Origin: Thalassocella blandensis
Lineage (GTDB): Bacteria > Pseudomonadota > Gammaproteobacteria > Pseudomonadales > Cellvibrionaceae
DNA length: 64,000 nt
Assembly (NCBI GenBank): GCA_902141825.1
Contig: CABFPG010000013.1
Coordinates: 1 to 64,000 of the forward strand
Reading direction: 5' to 3'
Of this stretch, positions 62,868-64,000 are shown one piece after another. Position numbers and translations under genes: made by a program. How positions within the stretch are numbered: position 1 is the stretch's first letter; each line of letters starts with the position of its first letter. Under the pieces are notes generated by a model. That model was given only the letters and a program-made list of their open reading frames with translations. It made no database searches and was not told the origin of the DNA.

Positions 62868-64000
62868 TTACTTGTTTACGAAAGTAATACCGCGGTCGAT
62901 GTTAACAAAGAACGTATCGCGAACACTTTCTTGCGCACGGTAATCATTGCTTTCAAGATATTCAGACATTTGAGATGAACGAGTTCCGAAAATATCGCCA
63001 ATAGCGTACAAGGTCCAGCCACCGATACAGCGGTATCCCCAGCCGAATTTGCAAGTAGCCCGCAGTTTTTGTGAAAGCTCAGTTGATCCTGGGTTATCTA
63101 CCTCAACCATCTCAGGTAAGCTTTGATCTGCAGGTATTTTTCGAGCAACTTGTTCAAGTACATCAATTGTTAAGCGCGAACGAATAATGTTGGTAAGCTC
63201 TTGCTTTTCTTCAGCGGTGAGTTCCTCTGTATTAGCATCTGCAACAAATTCAATTTTGAAAGAAGACAGTTGATTAAACTCTCTCTCAATAGAGTGCTTA
63301 CTCTTGCTACTAAAAAAGCCTCTTTTCTTTTGAATTCTTTCAACAACACGCAGAACGTCTGATTTATTGACTTCCGCATCCCAACCAAATTGAGCACGCA
63401 CATCGAAGGTATAGTTCACATTAGGATCAAGATACTCACTGAAGTTTTCGGAGTACTTATCCATCAATGCCGGGCCAGTTAAACCTTCCGTTCCTTCGAT
63501 CATGGCGCAGGCGTTTGCCAGTGTCACACCGATACTGCCCTGGAAGGTGTCGTTCCAACCGGGAAGTCCAACAGGAGCACCTGCGCTACCGTCCGGCAAA
63601 TCGGAGAACTCTTTATCCACAACCACATTGGCAATATTCAAGCTGGACCACAGCAAGCCAGTCTGATCTTGCAAGCCGGGGTTGCCTTCGGTATAGGCAC
63701 CCGAAGTAGCCAAAGTCAGGAAAGGATTGTATACGTTAACGCGACGAATAGTTTTAGAGGGATTTGCATCTGCAAATTCACTGATAGTTTTATCCCAAGT
63801 AGTACGGTAGGTCATTTTGATTTCGCCACCATACATACCTGCCAGCTCATCATACATCCCTCTGAGCTTGATCTTCTCAGCATCAACCATGGTTTTGTAA
63901 GTGCCGATACGCGCGGTAGTGTCAGCCACTTCTGAATTTAAACGTGACAGTACTTTCTGCGAGCGGTTTAATTCATATTCACTGTCTATAAATGCTGAAC
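62868..64000 (-). CDS. Large coiled-coil protein, C-terminal part (continues beyond the window)
   Basis: The frame is open to the right edge (upstream codons read FIDSEYELNRSQKVLSRLNS), so the start lies beyond 64000 and the GTG-type start inside is not real. The visible 377 residues contain the end of a coiled coil, then MYGGEIKMTYRTTWDKTI, TGLLWSSLNIANVVVD, and DTFQGSIGVTLANACAMIEG, matching the C-terminal third of 58260. Later NYTFDVRAQFGWDAEVNK and KFGWGYRCIGG. Family not recognised. Confidence 0.75.
   Translation of the reverse strand, partial: SAFIDSEYELNRSQKVLSRLNSEVADTTARIGTYKTMVDAEKIKLRGMYDELAGMYGGEIKMTYRTTWDKTISEFADANPSKTIRRVNVYNPFLTLATSGAYTEGNPGLQDQTGLLWSSLNIANVVVDKEFSDLPDGSAGAPVGLPGWNDTFQGSIGVTLANACAMIEGTEGLTGPALMDKYSENFSEYLDPNVNYTFDVRAQFGWDAEVNKSDVLRVVERIQKKRGFFSSKSKHSIEREFNQLSSFKIEFVADANTEELTAEEKQELTNIIRSRLTIDVLEQVARKIPADQSLPEMVEVDNPGSTELSQKLRATCKFGWGYRCIGGWTLYAIGDIFGTRSSQMSEYLESNDYRAQESVRDTFFVNIDRGITFVNK

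Noticed and set aside
1-64000. tRNA or rRNA genes
   Set aside because: I looked in the longer intergenic stretches for cloverleaf arms with CCA-proximal stems and the TTCGAATC-type T arm and found none.

Overview
The window looks like chromosomal DNA of a gammaproteobacterium, most likely from the marine/polysaccharide-degrading Cellvibrionales group (Saccharophagus, Teredinibacter, Cellvibrio relatives). This rests on recognisable housekeeping genes (oxyR-recG, hup, ubiA, phoB-phoR, purE-purK), a secreted protein with carbohydrate-binding-like modules and a Pro/Thr linker, and a chromosomal integron cassette array. Taxonomy is inference; no rRNA gene is present.

Layout. (1) 1-8.3 kb: the distal part of an integron cassette array. 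About a dozen small plus-strand genes are each followed by an attC site (RYYYAAC ... GTTRRRY). The integrase is not in the window and should lie to the left. The array decays at its right end. (2) 8.4-12.3 kb: a TrmA/RlmD-type RNA methyltransferase, a glutathionyl-hydroquinone reductase, a membrane protein and a GIY-YIG protein. (3) 12.3-13.9 kb: a noncoding block of about 1.55 kb with an extreme excess of GGA on the minus strand (about 80 by hand count, against about 4 on the plus strand), many in the loops of short perfect hairpins. This is the architecture of CsrB/RsmZ-type RNAs that sequester CsrA/RsmA, at several times the usual size. I regard it as the most interesting object in the window. 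(4) 14.5-30.1 kb: regulators and core genes (XRE regulator, epimerase, oxyR, recG, YbaK-HDOD protein, hup, ubiA, phoBR with a Pho box, FemAB-like protein, LysR/azoreductase/pirin module). (5) 30.7-38.5 kb: a complete six-gene ebo cluster in the order D-E-C-A-B-F, with EboD fused to an N-terminal DedA-like membrane domain. (6) 38.5-40.7 kb: a secreted protein with two homologous CBM-like modules flanking an unrecognised core; beside it is a degenerate 14/15-bp tandem array. (7) 41.5-46.2 kb: a response regulator / LysM-FecR / CHASE2-histidine kinase set. (8) 46.5-57.7 kb: OmpA-like, DUF4332 and MscS proteins; polyphosphate:AMP phosphotransferase with a TssB/TssC-like fusion; purEK; DUF962 and DUF938 proteins; an LpxH-like phosphoesterase; a secreted protein with TonB-C-like repeats. 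(9) 58.2-64 kb: three large exported minus-strand proteins, at least two of them paralogous, the last running off the right edge.

Methods limits: all calls come from reading the sequence and translations; no database search, folding program or alignment was run. Motif counts and stems were done by eye.
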